NCBI GenBank assembly: GCA_946627565.1 | Contig: CAMOVR010000001.1 | Location: forward strand, 1-64,000 | Direction of reading: 5' to 3' | Source of the DNA: an uncultured Clostridia bacterium | GTDB lineage: Bacteria; Bacillota; Clostridia; Christensenellales; Aristaeellaceae | DNA length: 64,000 bases | Shown: positions 1 through 8,428 of the stretch, piece after piece | Layout of the letters: every line of letters starts with the position of its first letter | Position numbering within the stretch: the first letter of the stretch is position 1 | Notes under the pieces: model-generated | Databases searched by the model: none | Seen by the model: the letters and a program-made list of their open reading frames with translations, nothing else | Told to the model about the DNA's origin: nothing | Translations under genes and position numbers: made by a program

Positions 1-1171
1 CTCCGTATCCGACTCTGTGCCCTCTCCCGTCAAAGCAGAGACAGGGAACGACGCACAGCATGCCTTCTTCAGAGGAAGCCGCTGACGGGAAACCGGATGA
101 GGAAAAGTTATAGGAAGGGAAACTGTCAGGAGGCTGAGGAATGCCGTGGAACACGGCCATTTCCCCATGAAGAAGCCGCTCCAGGTCCTCAGGTGAGGCA
201 ATCCGGCACATGTCCATTTCTCCATGAGGGCGGCAGCGCGGCACCAGCAGGGTTTTCCCGTCAGCAAGCACATGCCGCAGAATGTCCCGGGTGCTGATTT
301 CTTCTGAAACGGAGACGTAGCAGAAAACAGACGACGCCTGACGGTACCAGTCTGTCTGGAGGAAAGCCCTGCTGATATCGCGGTCCATCTGCCGGCGCAG
401 GGCAGGATCCATGGTATGGCGCATGGCAAGCATCTTATTTCTCAGAGCCTTTTTCTTCTGCCCGCTTTGTGTCCGGCAGGCCTGCATAAGGGGCTCCTCT
501 GCCGATGTGCTGCCGTCCTTTATCCATATTTCCGGAAAACAGGCATACCCGATGATTTCACCCCTGCGGTCCCAGGCAAGGAAGGCATCTTCCCTTCTCC
601 CGCCAGGGTGCCCTGTATAAACCTCCTCAAGCTTTTTCAGCCCCTGCGGATCCGCAGGGAGAACCAGGGTATCTGAAAAAGTGAGACGCATCTCGTACCA
701 CTTTGCGCCTCCGTGCTCTGAAGTGGACGGACCTTCGTTTACAAAGCCGAGACGGCTGTAAAAGGGCAGCAGTTTTTCCTTGCATGTCAGCACAATGCCC
801 TTTCTGCCGGAGAAAAAGCAGGCGCGTATGACTTCCCTGAGCAGGTATGAAGCACAGCCTCTCATCCTGTGGTCCGGGTGCGTGGTGACACCGAAGATCA
901 TCTGCCAGGCTCCCTGCTCATTGTGCAAGTCCGCCGATGCATACATCGCATCCGTCAGACTTGGTTCATCCGTTGTCATGCCGTTGACGCAGGAAATCAG
1001 CTTCCCGTCTTCCTCCAGCAGCCAGAAATGGTTTCCGAATACGCGGACCCGGTCCTGAAACTGCTTCAGTCCTGCGGCTTCCGCTTCAGGAAAGCAGAGC
1101 CGTTCAAGGGCAGTGAGCTTCTGCACATCTGTTTCACGGGCATGACGGATCAAACACGGTTTTCTTTCCAT
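1..1171 (-). CDS. GNAT acetyltransferase fused to 5-formyltetrahydrofolate cyclo-ligase (3' end cut by window edge)
   Basis: One uninterrupted frame of 390 codons runs off the left edge. Residues 1-165 look like a GNAT N-acetyltransferase: the acetyl-CoA loop is GVTTHPDHRMRG at 94-105, and FYSRLGF at 137-143 is the usual motif-B ending. From about residue 238 the protein reads as 5-formyltetrahydrofolate cyclo-ligase (MTHFS, which converts 5-formyl-THF to 5,10-methenyl-THF with ATP): the basic KKKALRNKM start, the R-x-x-M-D repeat region, and CFDGRGHRVGYG at 379-390, the start of the conserved FDxxGxRxGxGxGxYDR loop, cut by the edge. Residues 165-237 are a linker or extra subdomain I do not recognise. 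The start at 1171 is supported by GGAGGAAAAGA just upstream. The two-domain reading is seen directly; activity is inferred from family motifs. The acetylated substrate is unknown. Confidence 0.8.
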   Translation of the reverse strand, partial: MERKPCLIRHARETDVQKLTALERLCFPEAEAAGLKQFQDRVRVFGNHFWLLEEDGKLISCVNGMTTDEPSLTDAMYASADLHNEQGAWQMIFGVTTHPDHRMRGCASYLLREVIRACFFSGRKGIVLTCKEKLLPFYSRLGFVNEGPSTSEHGGAKWYEMRLTFSDTLVLPADPQGLKKLEEVYTGHPGGRREDAFLAWDRRGEIIGYACFPEIWIKDGSTSAEEPLMQACRTQSGQKKKALRNKMLAMRHTMDPALRRQMDRDISRAFLQTDWYRQASSVFCYVSVSEEISTRDILRHVLADGKTLLVPRCRPHGEMDMCRIASPEDLERLLHGEMAVFHGIPQPPDSFPSYNFSSSGFPSAASSEEGMLCVVPCLCFDGRGHRVGYG

Positions 1172-1222
1172 TCTTTTCCTCCGGTGTTTTCGGGACTGTA
1201 TGTATATCCTCAGGCATATGGC

Positions 1223-1231
1223 ATTGTAGCA
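1223..1231 (-). promoter_or_regulatory. Possible extended -10 element for the GNAT/cyclo-ligase gene
   Basis: On the minus strand TGC followed by TACAAT forms an extended -10 element about 50 bases before the start at 1171. No good -35 box lies at 17 bases. Plausible but weak. Confidence 0.35.
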
Positions 1232-1336
1232 TACGGGACTTTTGGCTGTCCAACCGGAAAGCTTGCCGGAATCATGCCCTGTACCCGAATCCGGTCAGGA
1301 GGATTGTATATTCTGTGCATTTTCTCCGTATTTTTC

Positions 1337-1365
1337 TTGCTTTCACAGCTTTTCTGACATACAAT
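1337..1365 (+). promoter_or_regulatory. Sigma-A type promoter of the liv operon
   Basis: TTGCTT (1337-1342) and TACAAT (1360-1365) are 17 bases apart, about 34 bases before the livJ start. It is the only good match in the 227-base gap after the divergent gene. Confidence 0.6.
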
Positions 1366-1398
1366 TCCAGCAATTCAAACTTGAAAGAAGGTTTCTAC

Positions 1399-2553
1399 AT
1401 GAAGAAATTCCTTTCCCTTCTGCTGGTTGTTGCGCTGCTTCTGCCCTGCATTGCCCTGGCGGAAGATATGCCGGTTGTAAAGATCGGTGTCTTCGAGCCC
1501 GCTTCCGGTGACTCCGGTGCCGGCGGAAAGCAGGAAACCCTCGGCATGCAGTATGCCAACCAGGAAACTCCCACTGTCACCATCGGTGATACGGAATACA
1601 AGGTTGAGCTGGTCTATGCTGACAACGGTTCCACCCCTGACAAGGCCCCCAGTGCTGCACAGCAGCTGGTAAGCCAGCAGGTTTCCGTTGTTCTGGGCTC
1701 CTACGGTTCCGGCGTGTCCATCGCGGGTTCCCAGTATTTTGCCGATGCCAACATCCCCGTTATCGGCGTGACCTGCACGAATCCTCAGGTTACCCTGGGC
1801 AATGACCACTATTTCCGCATCTGCTTCCTGGATCCCTTCCAGGGCACGGTTCTGGCCAACTATGCCAAGAGCCTGGGTGCCACCACCGCATACTGCCTGG
1901 CTGAACTGGGCAATGACTACGATGTGGGCCTTGTGAACTATTTCCAGCAGGCTTTTGAAGCCCTGGGCGGCATGGTCATCACCGATACCTTCCCCACCGG
2001 CAATTCCGACTTTACTTCCTACCTGAACAATGCCGTGAACTATGGCGCGGAAGTCTTCTTCTGCCCCGTGTCCATCGCATATTCCACCCAGATTGTGGAA
2101 CAGGCTGCAGCACAGGGCGTCACCTTCCCCATCCTGGGCGGCGATACGCTGGACTCCAACGTGGTTGTCAATGCTGCCAAGGGCAAGAACATCAAAGTGA
2201 TCATCACCACCTTCTATCAGGAAGGCGCCAACACTGCCTTTGACGAAGGCTTCAAGGCCTGGCTCAACAGCGACAGCGAAGCCATGACCAACAACGGCGG
2301 CAACGATATGATCTCCGCTGTGTCCGCCATGGGTTATGATGCCTACTACACCGCACTGGAAGCCCTGAAGGCTGCCGGCACCACCGATTCTGCTGCCATC
2401 AAGGCAGCCCTGCCCGCTGTCACCCTCACCGGTGTGTCCGGTCTGATTTCCTTTGACGAGAACGGCGATGCCATCCGTACATCCGCCTATGTCAAGACCG
2501 TGAACACCGAAACCGGCGACTGGGAGTTCGTAGCTGAGCAGAGCGTCGATTAA
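1399..2553 (+). CDS. livJ: Branched-chain amino acid ABC transporter, substrate-binding protein
   Basis: A 384-residue periplasmic-binding-protein type I fold of the LivJ/LivK family, which captures leucine, isoleucine and valine (or related ligands) outside the membrane for the LivHMGF importer that follows. The N-terminus is a signal peptide: Met-Lys-Lys, a hydrophobic stretch to about residue 19, and a likely cut after ALA at 19-21. There is no lipobox, unusual for a Gram-positive binding protein. The mature protein starts with VVKIGVFEPASGDSG, typical of the family, and contains the usual second-lobe YDAYY segment. The start at 1399 is chosen because GAAAGAAGG lies 7 bases upstream and the signal peptide begins there; a further in-frame ATG at 1315 lies before the promoter. 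First gene of the operon, separated from livH by a hairpin terminator. Ligand specificity is inferred from family only. Confidence 0.9.
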   Translation: MKKFLSLLLVVALLLPCIALAEDMPVVKIGVFEPASGDSGAGGKQETLGMQYANQETPTVTIGDTEYKVELVYADNGSTPDKAPSAAQQLVSQQVSVVLGSYGSGVSIAGSQYFADANIPVIGVTCTNPQVTLGNDHYFRICFLDPFQGTVLANYAKSLGATTAYCLAELGNDYDVGLVNYFQQAFEALGGMVITDTFPTGNSDFTSYLNNAVNYGAEVFFCPVSIAYSTQIVEQAAAQGVTFPILGGDTLDSNVVVNAAKGKNIKVIITTFYQEGANTAFDEGFKAWLNSDSEAMTNNGGNDMISAVSAMGYDAYYTALEALKAAGTTDSAAIKAALPAVTLTGVSGLISFDENGDAIRTSAYVKTVNTETGDWEFVAEQSVD

Positions 2554-2569
2554 TCTTCGTCCTGTTTCC

Positions 2570-2606
2570 ACGGCGGAGGCGATGAACCTCCGCCGTATTT
2601 TTCTTG
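2570..2606 (+). terminator. Hairpin between livJ and livH (partial terminator)
   Basis: ACGGCGGAGG (2570-2579) pairs perfectly with CCTCCGCCGT (2587-2596) across a 7-base loop and is followed by ATTTTTCTTG. It has the form of an intrinsic terminator, yet sits inside an operon, so it probably lets only some transcripts through and keeps the binding protein in excess. Confidence 0.75.
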
Positions 2607-2634
2607 TATGTTTGAGGAAAGGGAGTACGTGAAG

Positions 2635-3558
2635 ATGTGGAATACAGTCTTCCCCTATCTCTTGTCGGGTATATCGGTCGGGGGCCAGTATGCCCTGATC
2701 GCCATTGGTTATACCATGGTATACGGTATTCTGCGGCTGATCAATTTTGCCCATGGTGACGTCTTCATGGTGGCAGGTATTCTCATGGTATACATCTGTG
2801 CCAGCGGGATCCCGCTGTATGCGTCCATCCCTCTGGTTCTGGCAGCCACCGCTTTCATTGGATTTCTCATTGAACGGGTGGCCTACAAACCCCTGCGGAG
2901 CGCACCCCGCATGTCGGTCATGATTTCTGCCATCGGTGTATCCTATACCCTGCAGAACCTGGTGCTCTATGTGACAGGCGGTCTGAACCAGATTTATCCC
3001 ACCATCCCGTGGATTTCTGATTCCATCAGCATTCTTGGCGCAACCACCAAGCGTGTCACCGTCATCACGCCCTTTCTTACCCTGATTCTGGTTGTGGCGC
3101 TGGTGCTGCTGATCAACAGAACGAAGATCGGCATGGCCATGCGTGCTGTTTCCAAGGATTTTGAAACCAGCCAGCTGATGGGCATCAAGATCAATACCGT
3201 TATATCCACCACATTTGTCATAGGGTCTTTCCTGGCCGGTGTGGGGTCCATGCTGTATTTCACCAACTATACCACGGTCATCCAGACTTCCGGTGCCATG
3301 CCCGGCCTGAAGGCCTTTGTGGCAGCCGTGTTCGGTGGCATCGGGTCCATACCGGGTGCCGTGATTGGTGCTTTCATCATCGGCATTATGGAGAATATCA
3401 TCAAGGGTCTTGACGTTATCCTCTTCAAATCCGGCATTCTTGCCCGTCCTGTGGGACTTGCCACTTTTTCAGACGCATTCACTTTTGCACTGCTGATCAT
3501 CATCCTGGTGGTCAAGCCCACCGGACTGTTCGGTGAAAAGACCACCGATAAGGTTTAA
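2635..3558 (+). CDS. livH: Branched-chain amino acid ABC transporter permease LivH
   Basis: A 307-residue integral membrane permease of the LivH family with about eight hydrophobic segments. The family signature YALIAIGYTMVYGILRLINF occurs near the N-terminus, and the cytoplasmic loop with KDFETSQLMGI is the ATPase contact region. It pairs with LivM to form the membrane channel. Start choice: ATG 2635 lies 9 bases after GGGAG; GTG 2629 is also in frame. An in-frame ATG at 2608 lies directly after the terminator T-run with no ribosome-binding site and was not used. It lies 13 bases before livM. Confidence 0.9.
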   Translation: MWNTVFPYLLSGISVGGQYALIAIGYTMVYGILRLINFAHGDVFMVAGILMVYICASGIPLYASIPLVLAATAFIGFLIERVAYKPLRSAPRMSVMISAIGVSYTLQNLVLYVTGGLNQIYPTIPWISDSISILGATTKRVTVITPFLTLILVVALVLLINRTKIGMAMRAVSKDFETSQLMGIKINTVISTTFVIGSFLAGVGSMLYFTNYTTVIQTSGAMPGLKAFVAAVFGGIGSIPGAVIGAFIIGIMENIIKGLDVILFKSGILARPVGLATFSDAFTFALLIIILVVKPTGLFGEKTTDKV

Positions 3559-3571
3559 GGAGGGACAGATT

Positions 3572-4687
3572 ATGAATGCCTACGCCAAACAGAAATCCAG
3601 GGTGCCCGTTATCCTGTCCTTCCTGATCATTCTGGCCGTATACGTTGCCGTGTTTATCGCCGAGCAGAATCTGCCGCCCACGTCCATGCTCTTCACCGTC
3701 CTTAAAAAAGGTGCCACCTATGCCCTGGTGGCTGTCTCCATGAACCTGCTCAATGGTTTCACGGGCATCTTCTCCCTGGGCCAGGCCGGTTTCATGCTGG
3801 TGGGTGCATATACTTACGCCATCTTCACCATCCCGCTGTCCCAGAGGGCATCTGTGTATCAGTATTTTGACGGCGGCATAGTGCAGTTCACGCTGCCTGT
3901 CCCGCTGGCCATGATTCTTGCAGGACTGGTGGCTGCCTTCTTCGCATTTCTCATCGGCCTGCCGGTGCTTCGCCTGAAGAGCGACTATCTGGCCATTGCC
4001 ACACTGGGCTTTGCGGAGATTATCCGCGCCATCTTCCAGTGGAACCAGCTGGGGCCCCTGACCAACGGTTCCAACATGCTGCGGCTTTTCCCGAACTTTA
4101 ACGATTTCAATATCCGGAATGCCGACGGACAGGTCACTGTCTATTTATCCACACTCATACCTTTCCTGATCTCCGGTCTGTGTATCGCCCTGATTGTCAT
4201 GCTGATCCACTCGGGCTACGGACGTGCCTTCAAGGCAATCCGGGACGACGAGATTGCCGCGGAGGCCATGGGCATCAACCTGGCACACCATAAGCGCCTG
4301 GCTTTCTCCATTTCATCCTTCTTTGCCGGAATCGGCGGCGCCATGCTTGCCATGTACCAGACCACGGTACAGGCCAAGAGCTTTACCTCTGCCATGACCT
4401 ATGAGATTCTTCTTATTGTTGTCATCGGCGGCGTGGGCTCTGTCACAGGATCTGTCTTCTCCTCTTTCCTGTTTGTGGCATGCTCGGAATGGTGGCTCCG
4501 CTTCCTGGATGAGAAGCAGATCATCGGGGATTTTGAGGTTCCGCTGCTGAGAAACGGTTTCCGTCTTGTGGTGTTCTCGGTGATTATCATGATTGTGGTT
4601 CTTTTCTTCCGCCGCGGCATCATGGGAACAAAGGAACTGCCGGACCTGTTCAGAAAACGCCGTATCAAACCGGGAAAGGAGGGCTGA
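3572..4687 (+). CDS. livM: Branched-chain amino acid ABC transporter permease LivM
   Basis: A 371-residue membrane permease of the LivM family. Family features include GFTGIFSLGQAGFMLVGAYT near residues 65-85, the LKSDYLAIATLGFAEIIR segment, and the coupling loop GRAFKAIRDDEIAAEAMGIN. It forms a heterodimeric pore with LivH, energised by LivG and LivF. AAGGAGGGA stands 7 bases before the ATG at 3572. Slightly longer than many LivM proteins, with a hydrophilic C-terminal tail rich in Arg and Lys. Confidence 0.9.
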   Translation: MNAYAKQKSRVPVILSFLIILAVYVAVFIAEQNLPPTSMLFTVLKKGATYALVAVSMNLLNGFTGIFSLGQAGFMLVGAYTYAIFTIPLSQRASVYQYFDGGIVQFTLPVPLAMILAGLVAAFFAFLIGLPVLRLKSDYLAIATLGFAEIIRAIFQWNQLGPLTNGSNMLRLFPNFNDFNIRNADGQVTVYLSTLIPFLISGLCIALIVMLIHSGYGRAFKAIRDDEIAAEAMGINLAHHKRLAFSISSFFAGIGGAMLAMYQTTVQAKSFTSAMTYEILLIVVIGGVGSVTGSVFSSFLFVACSEWWLRFLDEKQIIGDFEVPLLRNGFRLVVFSVIIMIVVLFFRRGIMGTKELPDLFRKRRIKPGKEG

Positions 4688-4690
4688 CAG

Positions 4691-5530
4691 GTGGAGAATG
4701 TTCTTAACATTGAGCATCTGACCATGCAGTTCGGAGGCGTTGTAGCCGTCAACGACCTGAGCATGGAAATCAACCGTGGGGAGATCGTGGCATTGATTGG
4801 CCCCAATGGCGCGGGTAAAACCACAGCCTTCAACTGTGTCACCAGTGTCTATGAACCCACCAATGGCCAGATTCTTTTCTGCGGCAGGCAGATTGCCAGA
4901 TCCAGCCCGTCCGGGAAAATGCGCAGGATCTATGCCGGATCAAATGCAAATGCCTATACCGGAGAATCCGTCCGGCTGTCCCCTGACCAGGTCACCCGGC
5001 TCGGCATTGCCAGGACCTTTCAGAACATCCGTCTTTTCTCAGGCATGACCGTGTTTGACAACGTTCTGACAGCCAAACACCTCAGGCGCAAAAGCAATTT
5101 CCTCACGGCAGCGCTCCATCTGAATATGGCAGAGGAAAAGCGGATGCGGGAGGAAACGCATGAACTGCTCAAGCAGGTTGGCCTGATGGACGTGGAGGAT
5201 GAGATGGCCACATCCCTTCCCTACGGCAAACAGCGGCTGCTGGAAATCGCCCGTGCCCTGGCCACAGAACCGGTACTGCTGCTTCTGGATGAACCTGCTG
5301 CCGGCATGAATCCACAGGAGACGGAAGAACTGTGCAGTTTTATCCGGCGTATCCGGGATGAATTCCAGCTGACCATTTTCCTGATTGAGCACCACATGAA
5401 CCTGGTTATGGACATCTCTGACAGGATCTATGTGATAGACTTTGGCAAGCTCATAGCCCAGGGCGTCCCGGATGAAATCCAGAACAATCCGGACGTCATC
5501 GAGGCATATCTGGGAGGTGGCGACGAATGA
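4691..5530 (+). CDS. livG: Branched-chain amino acid ABC transporter ATP-binding protein LivG
   Basis: A 279-residue ABC ATPase starting at GTG, preceded by AAAGGAGGGC. Walker A is GPNGAGKTT, the Q-loop region is ARTFQNIRLF, the signature is the LivG-type LPYGKQRLLEIARAL rather than LSGGQ, and Walker B is LLLLDEPAAGM; IEHHMNLVM carries the switch histidine. About 25 extra residues (roughly 55-85) sit between Walker A and the Q-loop compared with the shortest LivG proteins, which is normal variation in Clostridia. Its last four bases overlap the start of livF, suggesting translational coupling. Confidence 0.92.
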   Translation: MENVLNIEHLTMQFGGVVAVNDLSMEINRGEIVALIGPNGAGKTTAFNCVTSVYEPTNGQILFCGRQIARSSPSGKMRRIYAGSNANAYTGESVRLSPDQVTRLGIARTFQNIRLFSGMTVFDNVLTAKHLRRKSNFLTAALHLNMAEEKRMREETHELLKQVGLMDVEDEMATSLPYGKQRLLEIARALATEPVLLLLDEPAAGMNPQETEELCSFIRRIRDEFQLTIFLIEHHMNLVMDISDRIYVIDFGKLIAQGVPDEIQNNPDVIEAYLGGGDE

Positions 5531-6273
5531 GTCTGCTGTATATTGACGACCTGCGGGTCTCCTACGGAGGCATAGAGGCGCTGAAGGGCATCTCCCTTTC
5601 CGTGGAAAAAGGAGAAATCGTCACCCTCATCGGGGCAAACGGCGCCGGCAAATCCACCACCCTGCGGGCCATTTCTGGTCTGGTCCCCATCAAGACCGGA
5701 ACCATTACATACGATGGAAGCGTCATCTCCGGCATGACACCTCAGCGCATTGTGGCTGAAGGCATCTGCATGGTGCCGGAAGGCCGCCATGTTTTCCCAA
5801 ACCTCACGGTGCTTGAGAATCTCAGGATCGGCGCCTATCTGCGCAAGGATGACATTCAGCCGGATATTGAGCATGTGTACCAGCTCTTCCCAAGACTCAG
5901 GGAACGTTCCTGGCAGCTGGCGGGCACCCTTTCAGGCGGCGAACAGCAGATGCTGGCTGTGGGCCGGGCACTGATGATGCGGCCGAAACTCCTGATGATG
6001 GATGAGCCTTCCCTGGGCCTTGCACCCCTTGTGATCCGGGATATCTTTTCCATCATCCGTACGCTCCACGAAGAGGGCATCACCATACTGCTGGTGGAAC
6101 AGAACGCCAATGCGGCCCTCAGGATTGCAGACTCTGCCTATGTGCTGGAAACCGGTTCCCTTGGCATGCACGGCACAGGCGAAGAACTGCTCAACGATCC
6201 GAGGGTCAAGGATGCATACCTTGGCAAGGCTGCACAGAAAAAAATGAACAGCAACGGAGGTACACATGCTTAA
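5527..6273 (+). CDS. livF: Branched-chain amino acid ABC transporter ATP-binding protein LivF
   Basis: A 248-residue ABC ATPase, the second nucleotide-binding subunit of the Liv importer. Walker A GANGAGKST, the LivF-type VPEGRHVFPNLTV Q-loop region, signature LSGGEQQMLAVGRALM and Walker B LLMMDEPSLGL are all intact, followed by LLVEQNANAAL with a glutamine in place of the switch histidine, as usual for LivF. It overlaps livG by 4 bases and the following aldolase-like gene by 8 bases. Confidence 0.92.
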   Translation: MSLLYIDDLRVSYGGIEALKGISLSVEKGEIVTLIGANGAGKSTTLRAISGLVPIKTGTITYDGSVISGMTPQRIVAEGICMVPEGRHVFPNLTVLENLRIGAYLRKDDIQPDIEHVYQLFPRLRERSWQLAGTLSGGEQQMLAVGRALMMRPKLLMMDEPSLGLAPLVIRDIFSIIRTLHEEGITILLVEQNANAALRIADSAYVLETGSLGMHGTGEELLNDPRVKDAYLGKAAQKKMNSNGGTHA

Positions 6274-7306
6274 TCTGGCCAGTGATTATGTGGAAGGTGC
6301 ACACCCGAAAATTCTTGAGAAACTGATGCAGACCAATCTGGAACAGCTTTCAGGATACGGATCTGACGTCTACTGCCAGTCTGCCAGGGAAAAAATCCGC
6401 AGGGCTGTGAAAAACGATGCTGCAGATGTGTTCTTCCTGGTGGGCGGCACACAGACCAATGAGATTGTCATCTCCAGCCTGCTCAGGCCCTATGAGGGTG
6501 TCATCTGTGCAGATGAAGGACACATCGCCGCCCATGAAGCTGGCGCGGTGGAGAGCACGGGGCATAAGGTTCTGCCTCTGCCTTCCAATAACGGAAAGAT
6601 CTCGGCAGCCCAGGTACAGGCTTATACGGAGGCTTTTTACGCAGACGGCAACCATACGCATATGGTGTTCCCGGGCATGGTCTACATCTCCCATCCCACC
6701 GAGTCCGGTACCCTGTATTCATATGATGAACTGCAGGCACTGTCTGAAGTGTGCAGGAAACACCATCTGATTCTGTTCCTGGACGGTGCACGCCTGGGCT
6801 ACGGACTGTCCGCCGGAAAGGATGTCACACTGCCGGATATAGCCAGGCTCTGCGATGTGTTTTATATCGGCGGAACCAAGGTGGGCCTCCTGTGCGGGGA
6901 AGCGGTGGTTTTCACCGGTATCCATGAACCGGATCATTTCCTGACCATGGTCAAACAGCGCGGTGCCCTGCTGGCCAAGGGCAGACTGCTGGGCGTTCAG
7001 TTTGATGTAGCCTTCACCGATGACCTCTACTTCCGTATGTCGGATCATGCAATAGCCATGGCAGATAAGCTCAAGGAAGTGATACGCAGGCACGGACTCA
7101 CCTTCTGTCCGGAGACGGTGACCAACCAGCAGTTTATTCTTCTGGAAAACCGGGTGCTCAGGGAGCTTGACCGCTATGTGGTATCCAGTTTCTGGTCTGC
7201 ACCGGATGCGGACCACACGGTGATAAGGCTGTGCACATCCTGGGCAACAACCGATGAACAGCTTCAGGAGCTGGACAGGATTTTTTCCATGGTCATCAAG
7301 GCGTGA
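6266..7306 (+). CDS. PLP-dependent threonine aldolase-family enzyme (beta-eliminating lyase fold)
   Basis: A 346-residue fold-type I PLP enzyme of the low-specificity threonine aldolase family, which cleaves L-threonine or L-allo-threonine (and similar beta-hydroxy amino acids) to glycine and an aldehyde. The cofactor-anchoring lysine is K205 in IGGTKVGLLCGE; D173 in LDGARLGYG binds the pyridine nitrogen; H86 in DEGHIAAHE stacks on the ring. It overlaps livF by 8 bases, so it is translated together with the importer, and the operon ends in a terminator right after it. This suggests the importer may supply its substrate or a related amino acid, but that is inference. GntG-like or phenylserine aldolase activity is also possible. 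Confidence 0.82.
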   Translation: MLNLASDYVEGAHPKILEKLMQTNLEQLSGYGSDVYCQSAREKIRRAVKNDAADVFFLVGGTQTNEIVISSLLRPYEGVICADEGHIAAHEAGAVESTGHKVLPLPSNNGKISAAQVQAYTEAFYADGNHTHMVFPGMVYISHPTESGTLYSYDELQALSEVCRKHHLILFLDGARLGYGLSAGKDVTLPDIARLCDVFYIGGTKVGLLCGEAVVFTGIHEPDHFLTMVKQRGALLAKGRLLGVQFDVAFTDDLYFRMSDHAIAMADKLKEVIRRHGLTFCPETVTNQQFILLENRVLRELDRYVVSSFWSAPDADHTVIRLCTSWATTDEQLQELDRIFSMVIKA

Positions 7307-7310
7307 TAAG

Positions 7311-7341
7311 GAAACCGGGGCATCTGGCTCCGGTTTCTTTT
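7311..7341 (+). terminator. Intrinsic terminator ending the liv operon
   Basis: GAAACCGG (7311-7318) pairs with CCGGTTTC (7330-7337), followed by TTTT. It stands 4 bases after the aldolase stop codon. Confidence 0.7.
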
Positions 7342-7360
7342 CACGCAGACTCAGGGAAGT

Positions 7361-7389
7361 TTGTCATTCCCTACGGGTCATGATATAAT
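7361..7389 (+). promoter_or_regulatory. Strong sigma-A promoter for the phosphodiester glycosidase gene
   Basis: TTGTCA (7361-7366) and TATAAT (7384-7389) are exactly 17 bases apart, with TG just before the -10 box. Transcription would start about 25 bases before the start codon at 7421. Confidence 0.8.
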
Positions 7390-7420
7390 TTGCCGCAAGT
7401 TTTTTTCTGGAGGTGGGATT

Positions 7421-8404
7421 ATGCAATCAATCCGGACTCTTCTGTGCCTGACCCTTTGCCTGTTTCTGCTGCTTCCCTCTTTTGCCGTGGCTGAGATTTA
7501 TATCAGTGCTCCCACTGAAAAGCCCGCAGAAAAAGAGACAGCACCGGTAATCGATCTGGCACCGGCCAGTCTGCCTGATGAATCTGACGGGCTGGAAGAG
7601 ACGGATACGCACTATTCGCTGCCCATCGATTTCTCTCCCGGAAAGGTTCCGCTGGAAGAGGGCTACATCAGTGAATACGAGTATAAAGATCCTACGATCC
7701 ATGTGATCATCAATAAGGGAAGGGAAAACGACACCACCTATTTCATCTGTGATGTGTGGATCGCAGACGCTTCCCAGCTGCGCACGGCTTCTGCAGACGG
7801 GTTCGATTCAGAGATGACCATGCCCGGTGCCAAGATTGCCAAGCGCATGAATGCCGTGGTGGCAATCGACGGGGATTATTTCTTTTATACGAAACCCAGG
7901 GGCTTCATTCTCCGCCAGGGCAATATGTACCTGAACAGGACCACAGGAGGAAGAGACGTTCTTCTGATTGATGAGGACGGGGATTTCCACATCGTGCATA
8001 AGCCCGAAAAAAATGGCTGCAGCGACACCATCAACGGAAAAAAAGTGATCAACGGATTCTTCTTCGGGCCGGCTCTGGTGCAAAACGGCGAGCTTGGGAC
8101 AGATTTCCGTTATACGGATATGGCAACGAATTATCCGTCCCAGAGAATGGCCATTGCCCAGATGGGAAAACTGCATTACCGCATTGTGTGCTGTGAGTCT
8201 CCCAAGCGGGGTTCCGTGGGCATGACACTGAGGGAATTTGCAGTCTTCTGCCAGAGCAAGGGCTGTGTCACCGCCTATAACCTGGACGGCGGCGATTCCA
8301 CCATGCTGTATTTCCGCGGCGAAAAGATCAACGACGTGGATAATCCAAACCCCAGGGACCTGGCAGACATCATCTATTTTGCGTCTGCCTATGATCCGGA
8401 ATAA
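7421..8404 (+). CDS. Secreted phosphodiester glycosidase (NAGPA/DUF2233) domain protein
   Basis: A 327-residue protein with a signal peptide (hydrophobic to about residue 21, likely cut after AVA at 22-24, no lipobox). Residues 95-325 match the NAGPA/DUF2233 fold found in exopolysaccharide-related proteins and in the mammalian mannose-6-phosphate uncovering enzyme: VVAIDGDYFF, a central GPALVQNGE strand, and near the end AYNLDGGDSTMLYF followed by an N-P-R-D-L-A-D motif. Family members remove sugar caps from phosphodiesters; in bacteria the substrate is probably a cell-wall or capsule polymer, which is inference. AGGTGGG precedes the ATG at 7421. It is followed 24 bases later by an Lgt-like gene, probably in the same transcript. 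Confidence 0.8.
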   Translation: MQSIRTLLCLTLCLFLLLPSFAVAEIYISAPTEKPAEKETAPVIDLAPASLPDESDGLEETDTHYSLPIDFSPGKVPLEEGYISEYEYKDPTIHVIINKGRENDTTYFICDVWIADASQLRTASADGFDSEMTMPGAKIAKRMNAVVAIDGDYFFYTKPRGFILRQGNMYLNRTTGGRDVLLIDEDGDFHIVHKPEKNGCSDTINGKKVINGFFFGPALVQNGELGTDFRYTDMATNYPSQRMAIAQMGKLHYRIVCCESPKRGSVGMTLREFAVFCQSKGCVTAYNLDGGDSTMLYFRGEKINDVDNPNPRDLADIIYFASAYDPE

Positions 8405-8428
8405 CTGTGATAAAAGGACTTCACCTGT

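Noticed and set aside
1375..2754. 459-codon open frame on the minus strand opposite livJ
   Set aside because: It is fully antisense to a strong livJ gene. The sequence is Gly/His/Asp-rich with no family resemblance, as expected from the reverse of a GC-rich gene.
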